Source: Euperipatoides rowelli (Eukaryota > Onychophora > Udeonychophora > Euonychophora > Peripatopsidae). From it: a stretch of 11,569 bases of DNA. This document shows, one piece after another, positions 1-7,511 of this stretch (position 1 is its first letter; each line of letters starts with the position of its first letter). The position numbers and the translations under genes were made by a program. The notes below the pieces were generated by a model. It saw only the letters and a list, made by a program, of their open reading frames with translations, ran no database searches and was not told where the DNA came from. The DNA lies in NCBI GenBank assembly GCA_003024985.2, contig PXIH01S0001071.1. One strand, 5' to 3'.

Positions 1-221
1 ATTAGGCATTCATAAGGAAGGTGACAATTTATTATGTCCTTTTTTCATACTTGATGCAGACATGCAGTTGACAACACTATTCCGAAGTCATTATTTTAAC
101 AGTACAAAAATCTGATATTTTATTTATAATTTACCAACAGTTTTTCATCTCCTTCAACTGGGTTTTTCCCAACTGCCAACACAAATACAAAATTTCCCAA
201 CATTAGGATTCTACCAAAGTT

Positions 222-254
222 GAAGGCTCCCCCCTCCCCATAGCTATGCCCCTG
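222..254. repeat. Possible DNA-transposon terminus
   Basis: A C-rich run is followed by CATAGCTATGCCCCTGGCAG. Read on the minus strand this begins CAGGGGCATAGCTATGGGGAGG, which resembles the CAGGGGCGTAGC-type ends common in animal DNA transposons. If so, the element would extend leftwards, out of or across the window start. No matching partner end or target duplication was found, so the assignment is weak. The 220 bases before it show no other recognisable feature. Confidence 0.25.
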
Positions 255-287
255 GCAGTAGCACTAGCAGCACCCAGATAAAAGAAA

Positions 288-428
288 ATGAAGAGGAACA
301 GTCATTATAGGGAAGAATGGGAGAAAACTTATGGCTGGGTGCGCAAATCTTACGATAATACACAAAAAGCTTATTGTAAGGTTTGTAACAAAGAATTTTC
401 TATCAACACCGTGTTGAAAATGATTTAA
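288..428 (+). pseudogene. BED zinc-finger fragment of a hAT/ZBED-type transposase
   Basis: This is a 46-codon open stretch starting at ATG 288, with an in-frame stop immediately upstream at 279-281. It encodes a basic start, then EEWEKTYGWVRKSYDN and AYCKVCNKEFSI. The spacing W-x(n)-W followed by A-[FY]-C-x2-C-x3-F is the first half of a BED zinc finger, the DNA-binding domain at the N-terminus of hAT transposases and domesticated ZBED proteins. The second half (the H-x(3-5)-[HC] pair) is missing: the frame ends in TAA a few codons after the second cysteine. The following 100 bases are low-complexity A/T. It is therefore a truncated relic, probably from a hAT element. An exon of a ZBED-like host gene is less likely because no splice donor is evident at its end. 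A longer minus-strand frame across this segment is an antisense shadow. Confidence 0.6.
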
Positions 429-556
429 AACTGTATACTTTATATTACACTTTTTTTTTAAAAAAAAGTAAAATAATTTCAGGTGAAAAAAATAACTGAA
501 CATTAAAAAAAAGCCAGCAAAACACTTAAAAAATGACTTTAAATTTTTTTTTAGTG

Positions 557-580
557 GGGGAGGGGGACAACCCCCTCCCC
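557..580. repeat. Perfect G/C hairpin (10-bp stem, 4-base loop)
   Basis: GGGGAGGGGG at 557-566 pairs perfectly with CCCCCTCCCC at 571-580 around the loop ACAA. It stands out in a very A+T-rich background and is followed by a T run. Such inverted G/C blocks are common near ends of DNA transposons and in transposon-derived repeats. The C-rich sequence at 222-240 is similar in composition and may belong to the same repeat family. No function can be assigned. Confidence 0.6.
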
Positions 581-694
581 ATCCTGATTTTTTTACATTA
601 TGCAGTTGGTCACGCTAGGCAAGTATAAGATAAAATAAAAATTAAACAATAAAATGGCATAAAATAATATCCATAGGTATGAAAAGGTTTTTTT

Positions 695-772
695 ACTTCC
701 GGTTGTAGTATCATCTGGACATCTGGTTGGCTTGGTCTTTTTAAAATGGCAGCCATAGTCCTTAGCAGATAA
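695..772 (+). promoter_or_regulatory. Possible promoter-like segment: ETS site plus ATGGC start context
   Basis: ACTTCCGG at 695-702 is a perfect ETS/GABP-type core. About 40 bases downstream AAAATGGCAGCC (743-754) resembles the YY1/TISU element found at 5' ends of short-leader housekeeping genes. The ATG at 746 opens only an 8-codon frame (stop 770-772), so a coding exon is not supported unless splicing intervenes. Both sites are short and could be chance or transposon-derived. The remaining sequence from 800 to 1100 is A+T-rich with no recognised gene. Confidence 0.2.
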
Positions 773-1099
773 TTTTTTTTTCTTGAAGGTTATGGAGATA
801 TTATGTTGAGTTTTAAGGAGGTGGTTTGAGGAATATTTAAAATATGATTTAATAAGGTTAAGCTTACATACAGTAATAGTATTTATATGTGTCTTTTTTA
901 AAAGGGTATTAAAGCAGTAGGCCTAAGTTTTATGTTCATTAGGATGTCAGTGAAAATGTACGATATATAATTAGAATATATGCACAGACAGTTTCAGTGC
1001 TCAAAATTCAGCTAGGCCCAAAGTTTAAGTAGAATTTGAAAATAACTTGGCTAATTGAACAAGCTGATATTGTCTTACATTTTTTATATATAAAAAAAT

Positions 1100-1107
1100 C
1101 TTATTGA
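1100..1107. repeat. Left copy of 8-bp target-site duplication CTTATTGA
   Basis: Identical to 1799-1806 and directly abutting the hAT-type element. It defines the element boundary and the original insertion site. Confidence 0.85.
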
Positions 1108-1798
1108 TAATGCTGGGATATTCGAATAAAAATTATTTGTTTATTCGAATAGGACACTTTTATTCGAGTATTTGATTATTATAAAAGTATCCAAATATTT
1201 TAGAAGCCAATAATTTTTCACCAAAATTGATTAAATTATTCAATGACTAATCGGAAAATTCCCATTCCAATAAGTCCGGCCAAATAATTCACATACATTC
1301 TAATAGTTGTTCATTTCATTCAACTACAATTACTACGTCTACATTATTCAAATTCAAATTGATTAGTACTCAAACACTTTCTATTTAACATAAATATTAG
1401 TTATTGAAGTAACTTAAATAAAGATTGGTTACCGGTACTTTAAAAAAAATATCCGCCTTTATTTTTATTTATTTAAATGTTGAACTATTACCTTAATTTG
1501 TGTTAATGTCTTTGATAGCTGTTAATGTTATACTCAGTTTTTACTTTTTTTTAATTGTATAAAACAAGATTAATTTATGATATTCAGAAGTAATAGCTTG
1601 CTAACAATGCTTATTGGTTGTGTTTATTCGCATTAATACAATATTGAATATTGCATTGTATAAACTATTAGTTTCCACTCGAGTTGGTTAGCTTATTAAT
1701 TGCTCAAAAACAAAACTATTTGAATATTTTATTTGAATAGTTAATTAGAAAAATTGTTTTATTCCAATACTACCTATTCGATTATTATCCCAACACTA
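1108..1798. mobile_element. hAT-type non-autonomous element (MITE), about 690 bp
   Basis: The left end reads TAATGCTGGGATATTCGAATA and the right end, on the minus strand, reads TAGTGTTGGGATAATAATCGAATA: imperfect terminal inverted repeats. The element is flanked by a perfect 8-bp direct repeat CTTATTGA at 1100-1107 and 1799-1806, the target-site duplication length typical of the hAT superfamily. The interior has no coding capacity; it is A+T-rich with repeated TATTCGAATA palindromes near the left end (1119-1128 and 1142-1151) and TATTTGAATA/CTATTCGATT variants near the right end. Subterminal short repeats of this kind are usual transposase-binding sites in hAT elements. It would have been moved by a transposase encoded elsewhere. 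The inverted repeats have drifted, yet the target duplication is intact. Confidence 0.88.
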
Positions 1799-1806
1799 CT
1801 TATTGA
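1799..1806. repeat. Right copy of 8-bp target-site duplication CTTATTGA
   Basis: Identical to 1100-1107 and directly abutting the right inverted repeat of the element. Confidence 0.85.
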
Positions 1807-1874
1807 CTATCGTTACTTTAAACAACAATCTCAATTTTTATTGTAGCCTATCGTAAATAGTTTACAGTTTATAA

Positions 1875-2850
1875 ATGGTGGGAAATAATTCACCCTAGAA
1901 GGGTGTCCTTCAAAAATCCCCAAGTCAGGATATACATTAATAAAAAAAAAAAAAAAATTTACACAAAAAAACAAACGTACATATCAACTAATCACCAAGT
2001 CAACAATTTCAATTTAGTGTATGTAGGTGCACCAGCACTTGTTTTCTGAATGTTACAAAATTTTTATGACCCTTTATATTATATGGCAATAAGTTCCAAC
2101 ACTTTGGAGCAAAATTTGAAAAAGCAGCCAAAGATGAAGATAACTTCCTTAAATTAATGCATAGATCACCATTCACAGCCTGCCTAGTATCATAATTATG
2201 TACAGGAAAACTTACATTGTAAGTAAATTAGCTAAGCTAGTTGGCGCTTCATCAATAACAGACATTGGTAGCCAACCCAAAATAGTACGAGCTTGAGAAG
2301 CACTGGAACTGCCAGCTCCAAAAACGATTACCTCTGGCAGAGAAATTAGACACAATTTGTATCTAGTTTTTCAAGACTTTAGAACAGTTCAGCTAAACCA
2401 CATTGCAGTAATTCAACTATTGCATTATATAGTATAGGCTACATAGAACATTTCTGGGTAACAAGTCTCTAAGTCTTAGTAATTATCTTGCCTTACCCAT
2501 TGAACTCCCACAAATATCATTAACATGATATTTCCATGTTAAGTTTTGATCAATTTAAACACCAAGAAATTTTAGCACTTCCAATGATTTTAAGTAGGTG
2601 CCTGAACAGCTTATTTTTAATTTATGAGCCTTTTTATTTTTCAGACATTGTTTGGTTCCAATAGTAATAAGCTTGGTTTTTTTCAAGCCAGTCTTGTACA
2701 AGTTTTGTCACATTTTAACCTGTGTATTCAATGTCTTCAATATTATCACCACCAACATGTAAAATAGTGTCATCAGCATATATAGTGATGTCTCACAGTA
2801 CAGAGGAATATCACTATCAGCTAATAATACAGAGGAATATCAGCTAGGCC
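1875..2850 (-). pseudogene. 3' half of a CR1/Jockey-group LINE ORF2 (reverse transcriptase fragment), antisense
   Basis: Read on the minus strand this is the end of a non-LTR retrotransposon. In order: the reverse-transcriptase catalytic box DITIYADDT (YADD at 2780-2769); then VQDWLEKN and KTKLITIGTKQCL; then the thumb motif FLGV-IDQNLTWKYHV; then the C-terminal part ILGWLPMSVI, HNYDTRQA (2200-2174), CWNLLPYNIKG and a frame end at 2011-2009. YADD, LGV-x-iD-x-x-LtW and Y-x-TR...WN-x-LP are diagnostic of CR1/Jockey/L2-group elements. Several stops and frame changes show it is dead. The upstream part of the domain is missing past about 2850, consistent with 5' truncation or interruption. Beyond the frame end lie a T-rich run and a 3' UTR-like tail to about 1875. 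It probably lies inside the SLC39A9 first intron, on the same strand as that gene. Confidence 0.8.
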
Positions 2851-3186
2851 TATAGTAATAATAAATGATTTCATGTTGACAACTACAGTTTATACTTGAT
2901 AGGCATACTTATTGGCTAGATTTTAAAAAAAAAATCATAAAATCTTTACTTTGTTTTAATGGCTAAAAATAGAAAGATAAGTTGCATAAGTTAAAGGCAT
3001 ATACAGTATTATAGGCTACCAGCTTTAGCTTTCTACTTTTAGTCATAAATAGGCTATAGGTCAATTATTTACAACTAATTAACTTAAAGGAAATTAATAA
3101 TTTATGAAATACTGTTATATAATAATAGTGTTTGTTTATTCAAAATTAACTATTTTTATCAAATTATTGAAACTCCGGACAATTTA
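2824..3186. other. A+T-rich stretch without a recognised gene
   Basis: Apart from a short duplicated ACAGAGGAATATCA (near 2800 and 2828, at the broken edge of the antisense LINE), I see only A+T-rich sequence with several AGGCTA half-palindromes. No coding pattern or RNA gene is recognisable. Confidence 0.4.
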
Positions 3187-3191
3187 ATATT

Positions 3192-3271
3192 CCCCCCCCC
3201 CCCTGAATGTTTTATTTGTCACTTATAAAGAGGACAATTCCGGGGGAAAGAAAACATACATGGTAACCCTA
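3192..3271. repeat. Poly(C) tract and transposon-terminus-like sequence
   Basis: Twelve C residues (3192-3203) are followed by GAGGACAATTCCGGGGG and end in ATGGTAACCCTA (3260-3271). On the minus strand the end reads TAGGGTTACCAT followed by a GTCCTC block, a type of end seen in several animal DNA-transposon families. A similar sequence, AGGACACGTGGAAACCCTAG, occurs at 4371-4390 in the same orientation. No reciprocal end was found. The next 500 bases (3272-3780) are A+T-rich; a small open frame at 3319-3504 is low-complexity (mostly F, N, K) and is not considered real. A run of A residues lies at about 3753-3769. Confidence 0.25.
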
Positions 3272-3788
3272 TTTTAATGAAGTGGCTATATTTTTTAAAA
3301 GATTTTCTTTAAAAATCAATGTTTAACAAATTCATTCGTGTGACTTTTAAATTAGGCCTAGATATTTCTTTCAATTACAATTTTACAAATAACATCAATT
3401 TATCTAAATTTAGGCTGAGAAAAAAATTATTTTTTAAAAGTTTTGTGTTTATATTCCAAAAATTCAATAATATGAGGAGGAATTTTCTTATTGTAGACAA
3501 ATAATAATAGAAAATAATTGAAATCAAACAAATATTTTATTATAGTCTATAAATTAGGTTTTCAGTTTAAACTCAATGATTGGAGATAAATTCCAAAATA
3601 TTTCAAGGAAATTTCAACATTGTTTATTTGTCTACTTAAACTATAAACTAAAAAAATTCAAGCAAATGCAGGAAAGCAAAATATGGGAAAAAATCATAGG
3701 CTTTTTATTATTATTGTCTGATCTGTAACATAAAAAGTAGGGTAGCCAATTTAAAAAAAAAAAAAAAAACCTTTAACTTCTAAGTATA

Positions 3789-4284
3789 CAGTGGCGGGCT
3801 ACGACATTTTGGTACCCGGGATGTAGCTTACTCGTCATCCCTCTCATGTGGCCACTTTGTTGAACTATTTATGTTGAAAATATTTTGATAAGCTTTTTTT
3901 AATTGACTGGACATTTAGTTGACTATGTCCGATTTGCTAAGCTTTTTTTTAGTTGACAATGTTTTGTTGACTGTCTGATTTGATAACCTTTTTTTTTGTC
4001 TGTTTGTATTTTTAAACTTTAAATTTCACTTTAATACTGCTCCAATTTATTTGCTTCTGAAAGAAACCCCGATTCTATTGTACGAGCTATTCCGTGCCAC
4101 ATGGGAAAAATTAAGTAAATTACTGAGATACCTAGTATAAAAACCCAAAAAGCAAAAAATACCAATAAAATAATCTGTAGGCCTATGATTAGAATAAAAA
4201 ACAAACATTGCAGGAGCAGAGGAGTTTATATGCACACCCCCCCCCCCCCCTGTGGTGGTACCCAGGGCAGACTACCCACTACTG
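3789..4284. mobile_element. Probable MITE with degenerate inverted ends
   Basis: The left end CAGTGGCGGGCTACGACATTTTGGTACC and the right end, minus strand CAGTAGTGGGTAGTCTGCCCTGGGTACC, share CAGT, GGG and a common GGTACC at equal distance. This gives a 496-bp element with imperfect inverted repeats. CAGTGGCG-type ends are typical of several animal DNA transposons. Flanks are (A)GTATA on the left and (C)GTATA on the right, a possible 5-6 bp target duplication that is not clean. The interior is non-coding and contains a tandem repeat and a 14-base poly(C) tract at 4237-4250 near the right end. Family is uncertain. Confidence 0.5.
3882..4000 (+). repeat. Degenerate tandem repeat, unit about 46-49 bp, three copies
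   Basis: The core TTTGATAAGCTTTTTTT recurs with few changes at 3885, 3934 and 3980 (TTTGATAAGC, TTTGCTAAGC, TTTGATAACC, each followed by a T run). The spacers repeat GTTGAC/ATTGAC and a GTCCGATTT or GTCTGATTT lead-in. The spacing of about 49 and 46 bases indicates an old internal duplication inside the surrounding putative MITE. No coding potential. Confidence 0.6.
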
Positions 4285-4370
4285 CGTATATATTTTTGTT
4301 TATAATAGTGGTGTTCCAAATTATAGGACGAAGGACATTATCATTATTGTAGGAATGTCCCACCGAAAGT

Positions 4371-4390
4371 AGGACACGTGGAAACCCTAG
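4371..4390. repeat. Second transposon-terminus-like motif (GGACA...AAACCCTAG)
   Basis: AGGACACGTGGAAACCCTAG resembles the sequence ending at 3271 and is in the same orientation. An inverted GGACATT/AATGTCC pair (4333-4339, 4354-4360) precedes it. It may be a relic of the same repeat family as 3192-3271. Evidence is similarity by eye only. Confidence 0.2.
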
Positions 4391-4486
4391 CACGAGACAA
4401 TACTAGAAAATGCAATAGTGCAAAACGTCATTTCTAAAATAGATCACATTTTTTAATAGGGTTAGTTCTAATTTTAATGTATTTGA

Positions 4487-4627
4487 CTATACCAGATATT
4501 TCGTATGCATCCATCTCTCTCTAAATATTGTTACATCAGGATTATCTTTTATAAAATTGGCTTGGACTTCATCAAATTTATTCACCAGTGATCTCACATT
4601 TGCATATTCATAATGACTTTCAAAGTT
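4487..4627 (-). pseudogene. N-terminal fragment of an APE-type LINE endonuclease, antisense
   Basis: An open stretch of 46 codons on the minus strand, ending at TAG (4489-4487), includes YANVRSLVNKFDEVQANF and NPDVTIFRERWM. This matches the start of the APE-like endonuclease of CR1/Jockey-group LINEs, where the pattern is NvRSL-x-NK-x-DEL...PDii-x-iTETWL. The catalytic-region glutamate is retained (RER in place of TET), but the preceding threonine is changed. No further endonuclease motif follows in the minus direction before other repeats begin. It has the same orientation as the antisense LINE fragment at 1875-2850 and could be the 5' piece of that copy, with the middle lost and other repeats inserted. 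It could equally be a separate copy. Confidence 0.65.
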
Positions 4628-4639
4628 TCAATTTTTATG

Positions 4640-4834
4640 TTTATTATTTCCATGGATATTAGATAGTAGTGTAATGGGTTAATTGTAGAATATTTTGTTG
4701 CATGAATATATTATATAGGCTACTTTAAGTATTTATATGAATAGGCCTATACTGTATTATATATTACAATGTGTATTATATGTATTGTAATTAACTTTTA
4801 TACCAATAAAGGCTTCTTCTTATTATTATTATTA
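4640..4834 (+). mobile_element. 3' tail of a sense-strand LINE or SINE ending in (TTA)n
   Basis: An A+T-rich segment ends with TACCAATAAAGGCTTCTTC, a polyadenylation signal AATAAA (4805-4810), then TTC TTC and four to five TTA units up to about 4834. A conserved AATAAA followed immediately by a microsatellite is the usual 3' end of many invertebrate LINEs in the CR1/Jockey group and of SINEs that borrow those tails. The 5' limit is not visible and 4640 is only a guess. A G/A-rich run follows. No coding sequence remains. Confidence 0.45.
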
Positions 4835-5110
4835 AAGAAGGGGGAGAGGGGAGTAAATCCGTCATATGCACTTTTACCTTTAATGTTTTGTATTTAGTTC
4901 TCAACAGGATGTGTTTGGAGGTTTATAATCAAATTTCCAAAAAAAAAAAAAAGGAACAGGGTTTGAAGCCAGTGGGAATAATAGAATAGGGGTTAGTGAA
5001 TCTAGTGTTTTTTTTTTTTTTAAAAAAAATGGAAAATGGGAGTTAAAAGTAGAGTTTAGCGTCAAAACACGTGATTTTTCATTTTAGAGTCGTTGGTATC
5101 TAATTATTTT

Positions 5111-5145
5111 AGCTGCGCAATTTGCATACTTTACGTCATTGCCTT
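5111..5145 (+). promoter_or_regulatory. Candidate internal promoter sites in the LINE 5' leader
   Basis: A perfect octamer ATTTGCAT (5120-5127) is followed by a CRE-like TTACGTCA (5131-5138) about 60 bases upstream of the likely ORF1 start. LINEs must carry their own promoter downstream of the transcription start, so paired activator sites here would make sense. Their function is inferred from the motifs only. Confidence 0.3.
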
Positions 5146-5199
5146 CTGGCGGGTTGGTGTCTTAGTTGGGTGGTTTATGGTTTAATGTTCGGAGCAACA

Positions 5200-6166
5200 A
5201 TGAGTGATAGGGAAAGTATTGAAAATGGTGTTTTGCCTAATAGTTCAGTATTTGGCCACGGCACTTATGGACATGGTAGAAGATGCGGTCATTTTTGCAT
5301 TACATGATGACAGTTCCTTTATAAAGGTTAGTTGCTGCCACTTCTATACTAAAAGTGTTGTATAAATGCGAATTTGATAAAGTAATTGGCGCAGTTTTAT
5401 AATTTGCCTAATCCTAAATTTTATTTTATGAAGTTTAGAAATGCACACGCTGTTACTGACTTTCGTAATGTGATAAATGTTTCTGATGGGCCTCAAATAA
5501 TTTTTATAGGCCTAAATGATAATGATGAGACTGAGTTTAGAATTGTGATGGTGCATATTCCTGCTCATGTGGTAAGAAATGAATTACCAGAATTTCTAAG
5601 GGAAGTTGGTGTAGTGTCAGAAATTGAGCCTAAATTCATGACGTTACCTCATAGTGAGCCAATGCAAACGTCTCCGGTATCCTCATTGTTAGGACTAAAC
5701 GATGGTGGGAATAGAAAAGATATTCCTAAAAGTATTTTCAATAAATAATATTAAGGTTGTTCTGAAAGCATGCGGAGAGCCTATATGTTTTCGCTGTAAT
5801 CTTGATGGGCACTTTGCAAGGGAATGTAATATCTTAGTCAAGCAAAAAGATTGTTGATAAGCAACATAAGTGTCATTCAACGTATGCGGCGAAGATAACG
5901 ATGAAGAAAGATACGATTGTTGAATTGATAAAGCAGACTGAATTGATGTTTTCCAATAGAGGGAGTAGTGAATGTAGTCAAGATGGTGCTACTGATGGTG
6001 GAAAAATGGAATACGAAAGTGAAAGTTTGAGCAAAAGTGACTAATATGAAAATAAGGGTGATGCTAAAAGTGTGGACTCAACAAGTTTAAATTATTGTTG
6101 TCTAAAGCATTGTACAAAGGTTTTACTGATGGAGAGGATTCGGTAAGCAAGAAACAGAAGCGGTAA
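5200..6166 (+). pseudogene. LINE ORF1 (RNA-binding protein with CCHC zinc knuckle), frameshifted
   Basis: The likely start is ATG 5200 (MSDRESIENG), running open to 5307. A second frame (5267-5365, MVEDAVIFALHDDSSFIKV) overlaps it, so an early frameshift is likely. The main body at 5386-5748 contains a predicted RRM-like part: FIGLNDNDETEFRIVMV, then HIPAHVVRNELPEFLREVG, then VSEIE. This fits the ORF1 fold of Tx1-type LINEs, where ORF1 binds the element RNA to form the transposition particle. Another shift leads into the zinc knuckle (5786-5827). After a stop at 5855 the open stretch 5859-6044 (HSTYAAKITMKKDTIVELI...) is rich in S, E, D and G, and the reading ends around a basic KKQKR before TAA 6164-6166. 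At least four interruptions make the gene non-functional. Confidence 0.75.
5786..5827 (+). other. CCHC zinc knuckle of LINE ORF1
   Basis: CFRCNLDGHFAREC fits C-x2-C-x4-H-x4-C exactly, with the usual aromatic after the first Cys, a Gly before the His and basic residues around. It is preceded by GEPI, comparable to the GQP-x-x-C lead-in seen in related ORF1 proteins. It lies in a frame different from the 5386-5748 segment and continues only to the stop at 5855-5857. The knuckle itself is intact despite the damage around it. Confidence 0.85.
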
Positions 6167-6278
6167 CTTTTGTCGGTTCACAGAAGGAAAAAGTAGTTTG
6201 GTTTTTTTCCTGTAACGGGCAATTTTGTTTGTTGTGTTGTGTATTGTTTTAGCTAGTGATAAGTGCTTTGTCATAAAG

Positions 6279-6912
6279 ATGATGAGGGTCAAGTTTCTGT
6301 CTTTAAACATTAAGGGCTTTAATAATAAAGCGAAGATAACTTTGTTGTATGAGTTCCTACTCGTAATTCAGATTGATGTGTTCATATTGCAAGAGACTCG
6401 ACTAAAAAAATTTAATCAAGTTAAAAGTCTGATATATTGAAGAGGTTATTTACTCTAATTTATGGCTCTGTGAGGGGTAATGCTGGAGTTGCCATTGGTG
6501 TTAAAAAGTGCAGCCACTTGTCTAATCTTACGATTTGTTTAGTTGAAGACAGACTTATAAAGATAAGTTTATCAATCTGTGATGAACAGTCCAAATTTAG
6601 CATCTTTGAAGAGTCATTACTTGGATAAACTTATGCAGGCCATTGGTAATGCTGGCTCACAGGTAATAGTTGCTGGTAACTTTAATTGCCAAGTGGTGAT
6701 TTATTCAGAGAGACAAGGTGCTTGGTAATATGTTCAGCAGCCAGGGATTAATAGATGTGGCAATCTACCATAATAAAGATGATGAGATGACATTTGACAA
6801 TGGTAGGAGCAGATCTAGAATTGATTATATTTTTTCCACATTTCAATATCTTGTCGACTCTGGCTTTTGTAATGTTCCAGTTGAGTTTTCTGATATGGCT
6901 TTAGTATTTTCT
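6279..6912 (+). other. APE-like endonuclease domain of LINE ORF2
   Basis: Motifs in order: SLNIKGF (Asn kept), FILQETRL with the catalytic Glu at 6393-6395, GNAGVAIGV, then VIVAGNFNC at about 6663-6689, then DEMTFDNGRSRSRIDYIFS and finally SDM. Two catalytic positions are changed. In the GDFN motif the Asp is now Asn (AAC, 6678-6680). In the terminal SDH motif the His is now Met (ATG, 6895-6897). The Asp of RIDYIF is retained. So this copy would be endonuclease-dead even without the frameshifts. Confidence 0.8.
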
Positions 6913-7511
6913 TTCAAAACTGGTGGACTTTTAAGGAATGTTGATGTGGACTGTTCGGTGGTTAAGGGTAAAGTAATGAAGTCGATTGCGCCAGATTATC
7001 CATTTGGTTATGTTGACTATTCGTTTGTATATGTAAGGTCAAATGGCTTAATTGATCAGTCTGAATTTTTTTTTCCAGTGGCATGAGTTAAAATTGGATT
7101 TAATGAAATGGTTCAAAGGCAGAAATTATTCATATGTTTCTAAATGAAATCAAGCTATAGGCTACAGGATATTTCTGATAGATTGAAAGTGATAAGAAGG
7201 TGGATAGTGAACAGCTAGGAATGTTAAAGCACTACTTGCTTGATCTCAAAAGGGACAGGGATAAGATATATAAATATGTTTTTTGTAGCGAGAGATTTGT
7301 TAATGCTATCTATGATGTCTCAAAAATTGCGAGTTTGAACATGTTCTTCAAGAGTTCTAGTTTTGCAATTACGGCAATTAATGATGCCAGCTCAAAAAAT
7401 TTGTTCTTTGAAGATGCATTCTTTTTTATTTATTTTTATTTTAAAGAGACCGTTCATGATGGTTCACTCTCTGATACATCTATTTCTGAGAGGCTGTGAG
7501 AAGCTGGTAGT

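Noticed and set aside
264-503. 79-codon open frame on the minus strand
   Set aside because: It is antisense to the BED-finger fragment and rich in F, L and H from A+T-rich sequence; no protein character of its own.
1108-1798. Regular short repeats (TATTCGAATA) as a possible CRISPR-like array
   Set aside because: Copies are palindromic, few, irregularly spaced and confined to the ends of a hAT-type element; the genome is animal.
3319-3504. 61-codon open frame on the plus strand
   Set aside because: Low-complexity F/N/K-rich product from A+T-rich DNA, with no motif and no neighbouring signals.
4047-4235. 62-codon open frame on the minus strand
   Set aside because: Lies within the putative MITE and has no recognisable domain; likely chance.
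5695-6310. Minus-strand open frames across the LINE ORF1/ORF2 junction
   Set aside because: They are antisense to clear ORF1 and ORF2 coding sequence and show no independent motif.
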